DNA of 7,038 nucleotides from an uncultured Lachnospiraceae bacterium (GTDB lineage Bacteria > Bacillota > Clostridia > Lachnospirales > Lachnospiraceae). The stretch spans positions 1 through 7,038 of the forward strand of contig CAJTTU010000028.1 in assembly GCA_910579325.1 (NCBI GenBank). Reading direction: 5' to 3'. The notes beneath the pieces were generated by a model that was not told the DNA's origin, searched no databases, and saw only the letters and a list, made by a program, of their open reading frames with translations. A program made the position numbers and the translations under genes. Below, piece by piece: positions 5,613-7,038 of this stretch (the stretch's first letter is position 1; every line of letters begins with the position of its first letter).

Positions 5613-6806
5613 TTATTTCACCATCTCCGCTCTTGGATGATAAGCACCAACGGTCACCGTGTGATCTTCATTCAATATAGCCATATCGACAGTCAAATCA
5701 GCCAGCCCAAGATTCGAATAGCTGTAGCCAAGGCATTTCGCCGTCCCCGGCTGGGTTCCCTCGGGGAACAGTTCGTCGAGCACAAACGCGCTTCCTCCGC
5801 TTACTCCCCCATTTTCATCACTTACATCATAGGAATAATCACACCAGCCGTCCTGATCCGGTTTACAAATCTGTCTGGTTCCCTCGATTAACTGGCAGTA
5901 CTTCTCCAGGTTTTCGCCGTTCAGCTGTTCCACCCATTCTTCCACAGCCAGGTCAGTCTCGTCCTTTTCTATGGTCTCCGGTTCCGCCGGTTTCTCCAGA
6001 TTCTCCAGATAAGCCTGAGCCGCCGCCGGGTCCGCCTTCGATACGTCCATCGGCAATACGAACAATGCGTTCACGCCGTCATAGGACTCATTTCGTTTCA
6101 TCTCTCCGGTTTTTTCATCGATCAGATAGGCATTGGAATCATAGAAAGCGCCGGAATTGACACCGATATAAATTCCTTTATCGGCAAAAACTTCAATGTT
6201 ATCCATCTCGATCAGCCGATATTGGATGCCATCCTGAATAAATTCCGAATAACCGCCGTCCATGGTCGCAATACTGTACCGGCCAGGATCCAGCCCTTTG
6301 ATATAAGGAGAAACGAAAAATGGATCTTTGCCATATTCGTCGCTGCTGGTATCCGGCATCGGCGTCCCATCTGTCCGGGCAATGGCTACGACGCCGTAGA
6401 ACCGGTCGTCCCGCACCGTGCCGTCATTCTCCGTGATCAGATATTTGCTGAGATTTTTACCTGCCACCGCTCCCATCAGCGTTATACGGTAGCCGTCATA
6501 TTCTTGGGTTTCGTCAACCAGAATCGCATCCTCGCCCTGAAAGGCTTCCGCAAGCTTTGTGTCCATATGTTCTTCTGCCACCTGGGCCGGGCTTAACAGC
6601 TTCCATGCCGCGAATGCGGTTGTGGAGCCCAGTACCAGGATACAGCAGGCAGCAATTACCGCCGCCGCCGGAAATCTGCTTCTTTTCCCTCTGTTCATAA
6701 AGGTCATCTCCTCTGCCTGATTCAAAATATTCTGATTCAGCCGCGGGTCCGGCTGAATTTCCGGAGAAAGGGCATGTTTTAAAAGTCTGTCCATATCACG
6801 TTTCAT
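5613..6806 (-). CDS. Membrane-anchored anti-sigma factor (DUF4179-like) with extracytoplasmic sensor domain
   Basis: This 397-residue single-pass protein probably sequesters the ECF sigma factor encoded just upstream until an envelope signal arrives. The N-terminal cytoplasmic segment (1-45; DRLLKHALSP, DPRLNQNILNQAEE) is the expected sigma-binding part. KRSR (41-44) precedes one hydrophobic helix (about 46-67), giving an N-in, C-out topology. The extracytoplasmic part has LSPAQVAEEHMDTKLAEAFQ (71-90), then a beta-rich domain (YRITLMGAVAGKNLS, 106-120) resembling Lachnospiraceae anti-sigma/DUF4179 proteins. A Glu/Pro-rich linker lies near 272-290, and a C-terminal domain carries four cysteines (304, 314, 322, 358). 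The start ATG at 6806 has GGAGG at 6816-6820, nine bases upstream. It overlaps the 3' end of the sigma gene by 11 bases, implying translational coupling. There is no ZAS-type zinc motif. The role comes from topology and gene order; the exact Pfam label is less certain. Confidence 0.82.
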   Translation of the reverse strand: MKRDMDRLLKHALSPEIQPDPRLNQNILNQAEEMTFMNRGKRSRFPAAAVIAACCILVLGSTTAFAAWKLLSPAQVAEEHMDTKLAEAFQGEDAILVDETQEYDGYRITLMGAVAGKNLSKYLITENDGTVRDDRFYGVVAIARTDGTPMPDTSSDEYGKDPFFVSPYIKGLDPGRYSIATMDGGYSEFIQDGIQYRLIEMDNIEVFADKGIYIGVNSGAFYDSNAYLIDEKTGEMKRNESYDGVNALFVLPMDVSKADPAAAQAYLENLEKPAEPETIEKDETDLAVEEWVEQLNGENLEKYCQLIEGTRQICKPDQDGWCDYSYDVSDENGGVSGGSAFVLDELFPEGTQPGTAKCLGYSYSNLGLADLTVDMAILNEDHTVTVGAYHPRAEMVK

Positions 6807-7038
6807 TTAAAACAACCTCCAATTCTTTTTGCAACACCTTTCTTGCCTGAAAGAGCCTGCTTTTAACGGTTCCCTGGGGAAGCTTAAGCACCGCCGCGAT
6901 CTCCGCCACCTTCAGATTCTCCATATAGAACAGAAGGACGGGCAGCCTGTACTTTTCCGGCAGAGCCGCCACAGCCTTTCGCACCATGCGGGTCTCCTCC
7001 TGGAAGATTATCGCTTCCTCCACGGTTTCCTGTGCCAT
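6796..7038 (-). CDS. ECF-type RNA polymerase sigma-70 factor, C-terminal part (cut by window edge)
   Basis: Eighty residues are visible, forming sigma region 4. The conserved ALPEKYRLPVLLFYMENLKVAEIAAVL (24-50) leads into the helix-turn-helix LPQGTVKSRLFQARKVLQ (53-70), which recognises the -35 element. ECF sigma factors usually have about 160-190 residues, so region 2 (core binding and -10 recognition) lies beyond the right edge. The ATG at the very edge (7038-7036) is probably an internal methionine rather than the true start, because a start there would leave a sigma factor with region 4 only. The stop (6798-6796) lies inside the anti-sigma gene, an 11-base overlap typical of sigma/anti-sigma pairs. 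Its targets, and any autoregulated promoter, lie outside the window. Confidence 0.92.
   Translation of the reverse strand: MAQETVEEAIIFQEETRMVRKAVAALPEKYRLPVLLFYMENLKVAEIAAVLKLPQGTVKSRLFQARKVLQKELEVVLNET

Noticed and set aside
7036..7038. ATG at the window edge as the true sigma factor start
   Set aside because: It would give an 80-residue protein with region 4 only. ECF sigma factors need region 2, so the gene most likely continues past the edge.

Overview
The window looks like a chromosomal segment from a Gram-positive, low-to-moderate-GC anaerobe of the Clostridia, probably a Lachnospiraceae-like gut bacterium. The basis is strong AGGAGG-type ribosome binding sites, very AT-rich spacers between more balanced coding regions, a glmS ribozyme, a membrane-anchored anti-sigma protein of a type common in Lachnospiraceae, and a DUF2975/small HTH gene pair typical of Firmicutes. 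The family assignment is inference; no species can be named. I see no rRNA, tRNA, CRISPR array or transposase.

Left part (1-2480): a 579-base noncoding leader precedes glmS. It holds a perfect 16-bp inverted repeat of unknown role, a probable promoter near 155-186, a clear glmS ribozyme at about 240-378 and an AT-rich stretch with a small hairpin. The complete 606-residue glutamine-fructose-6-phosphate aminotransferase follows, then a rho-independent terminator. The expected logic is feedback: glucosamine-6-phosphate made by GlmS acts as cofactor for self-cleavage of its own messenger.

Middle part (2481-3620): a good promoter drives a two-gene operon whose coding regions overlap by four bases. 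It encodes a four-helix DUF2975 membrane protein and an 83-residue Cro/CI-type regulator. Just upstream of the -35 box lies a 17-bp palindrome resembling a Fur box. A hairpin with U-runs on both strands separates this operon from the convergent genes on its right.

Right part (3671-7038): all genes are on the minus strand. In transcription order they are the 3' part of an ECF-type sigma factor gene (cut by the window edge), an overlapping membrane-anchored anti-sigma gene with a large extracytoplasmic domain, a terminator, an RluD-family rRNA pseudouridine synthase that probably starts at TTG, and a cytidylate-kinase-like protein with its own extended -10 promoter. The sigma and anti-sigma genes form one signalling unit. 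The pseudouridine synthase and the kinase-like gene appear to be separately promoted housekeeping genes.

The gene content is mostly ordinary. The items most worth a second look are the tandem duplication of the ribozyme cleavage motif, the Fur-like palindrome before the DUF2975 operon, the unexplained 16-bp inverted repeat, and the cysteine-bearing sensor domain of the anti-sigma protein.
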